From positions 23,911,651-23,975,650 of the forward strand of contig CM060118.1 of the NCBI GenBank assembly GCA_030522415.1: a DNA stretch of 64,000 bases. Direction: 5' to 3'. The stretch is from Channallabes apus. Lineage: Eukaryota > Chordata > Actinopteri > Siluriformes > Clariidae. Position numbers and translations under genes: made by a program. Positions 62,936 to 64,000 of the stretch are shown piece after piece (within the stretch, counting starts at the first letter, position 1; each line of letters starts with the position of its first letter). The notes beneath the pieces are model-generated. The model saw nothing but the letters and a program-made list of their open reading frames with translations, made no database searches and was not told the DNA's origin.

Positions 62936-62963
62936 AGTGTGTGTGTGTGTGTGTGTGTGTGTG
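62936..62963. repeat. (TG)n microsatellite
   Basis: About 14 TG units followed by a GA-rich tract. Confidence 0.9.
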
Positions 62964-63039
62964 TTGAGACAGAGAGAGAAAGAAATGAGAGAAAGAAAGA
63001 GAGAGTTCTCAGTTCTTCTTGTTTCTGAGAACAAAATTA

Positions 63040-63443
63040 TTCATTCATTCATTCATTCATTCATTCTCTATACCGCTTAATCCTGTGTTCAGGGTCGCGG
63101 GGGACCTGGAGCCTATCCCAGGAGACTTCGGGCACTAGGCGGGGTACACCCTGGACAGGGTGCCAATCCATCGCAGGGCACACACACACATACACACACT
63201 CACACACCCAATCACACACTACGGGCAATTTAGGAACATCAATTAGCCTAACCTGCATATCTTTGGACTGTGGGAGGAAACCGGAGTACCCGGAGGAAAC
63301 CCACCAAGCACGGTGCATTGGTGGAAACCCACCAATGCAAACTCCATGCACACAGAGACGGGAATCGAGTCTGGCCGGGGAATCGAACCCAGACCCTGGA
63401 GGTGCAAGGCGACAGTGCTAACCACTACACCACCGTGCCGCCA
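63040..63443 (-). repeat. Near full-length DANA-like SINE with (ATTC)n tail
   Basis: The minus-strand head is at the high end ('gcggcacggtggtgtagtgg', B box 'ggttcgattcccc'), then the body, then 'acaggattaagcggtataga' and a tail of GAAT units (63040–63065). A short internal duplication of 'aaacccaccaa' lies at about 63297–63335. This is the best reference copy in the window. Confidence 0.88.
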
Positions 63444-63619
63444 GAACAAAATTATTATTTTTTTAATCCAGTCTGTTTCTCAGTCTGGGGGGATATTTTT
63501 AATCAGCCCACCTCAAGCTGTCTCATCCTGCCTTTAATAATCAGAGGGGTAAGAGGGGTAGATAATAAAATATGAAATTTATTATTCTGTGTAAAACAAG
63601 GTACTTATAATAATAAGTA

Positions 63620-63620
<1 letters not shown>

Positions 63621-63692
<72 letters not shown>
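63621..63692. repeat. (TA)n microsatellite
   Basis: About 36 TA units. Confidence 0.95.
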
Positions 63693-63695
<3 letters not shown>

Positions 63696-63699
63696 GTAT

Positions 63700-64000
63700 A
63701 GAGTACATATATAGATTTTGTTTCGCTCTCTTTCTCTGTGGTGTGGGTGAGAAATAGATTAAGAAAGAAAGCCTGAAAGGAGGCTGTCAGCCCCGAATTG
63801 GTGCAACTGGGAAAAGAAAAGTGAGTAAAGTATTATTTGAGTTTGAGGATTTAAAATTTTTTATCATTCTCCAGCACTAATACCCTACTCTCTCTCTCCC
63901 TCTCATATTTTCATAGATTGGTGGAAAGAGTGCACATTAAAAGGATACACAATGTCTGATCAATATTCGATTTTTACTTTTTTGCAGATTGTGGACACTG
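63700..64000 (+). other. Possible 5' end of another plus-strand gene at the window edge
   Basis: A donor-like AAAGAAAA|GTGAGTAAAG (63820) and an acceptor-like 'ttttcatag|attggtgg' (63915) bracket a short intron. From the ATG at 63952 a frame stays open to the edge, but it also contains an acceptor-like 'cttttttgcag|att'. Too little sequence to name a gene. Confidence 0.2.

Overview
This window is vertebrate nuclear DNA, almost certainly from a teleost fish. The genes are split into short exons with GT–AG introns, plus one AT–AC and one GC–AG intron. The space between exons is filled with fish-type transposons: Tc1/mariner and hAT elements, tRNA-derived SINEs related to DANA/Mermaid, an L2-like LINE, LTRs, and long AC and AT microsatellites. 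An otophysan fish such as a catfish or characin is plausible from the repeat families, but this is inference. No bacterial, CRISPR or viral-genome features are present.

Layout: (1) 1–5.6 kb is gene-free and holds a nested transposon pile: a SINE split by a 4.0 kb hAT element that contains an LTR-like element and a second hAT, each with visible target duplications. (2) 5.86–18.5 kb is HPS1 (+), complete in 17 coding exons (673 aa), with a CLEAR-type E-box upstream and a U12 AT–AC intron. (3) 21.4–24.96 kb is a complete alpha-2,3-sialyltransferase gene (−) of the ST3GAL5/ST3GAL7 group (6 coding exons, 380 aa). (4) 25.9–32.1 kb is accessory DNA: a long perfect hairpin, a three-deep nested hAT stack, a hAT MITE, a Tc1 remnant and an LTR. 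(5) 32.3–40.76 kb is ANKRD2 (+), eight coding exons, with the first exon not located. Its introns carry a 5'-truncated LINE, a hAT with a long-inverted-repeat element inside, and a mariner remnant. (6) 43.4–46.0 kb is MORN4 (−), complete, 146 aa, 4 exons, with a CpG-rich promoter. (7) 46–56.5 kb is gene-free; it holds SINEs, a mariner remnant and microsatellites, then unique segments (about 52.8–54.8 kb) that look like conserved regulatory DNA. (8) 56.9–61.5 kb is a two-exon NK1-class homeobox gene, NKX1-2-like (+), 287 aa, whose intron holds a 2.0 kb inverted-repeat transposon and another likely regulatory block. (9) 61.5–64 kb is mostly repeats, with a possible 5' end of a further gene at the edge.

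ANKRD2, MORN4 and HPS1 lie near one another on human 10q24 and NKX1-2 lies on 10q26 (recalled), so the block fits conserved vertebrate synteny. The genes do not form a pathway: lysosome-related organelle biogenesis, ganglioside synthesis, muscle stretch signalling, a membrane-associated MORN adaptor, and a developmental transcription factor. The most interesting items are the minor-spliceosome intron and CLEAR site of HPS1, the GC–AG intron of MORN4, the layered transposons with readable target duplications, four same-orientation CTCF-like motifs, and the candidate enhancers around the homeobox gene. I found no clearly novel gene system.
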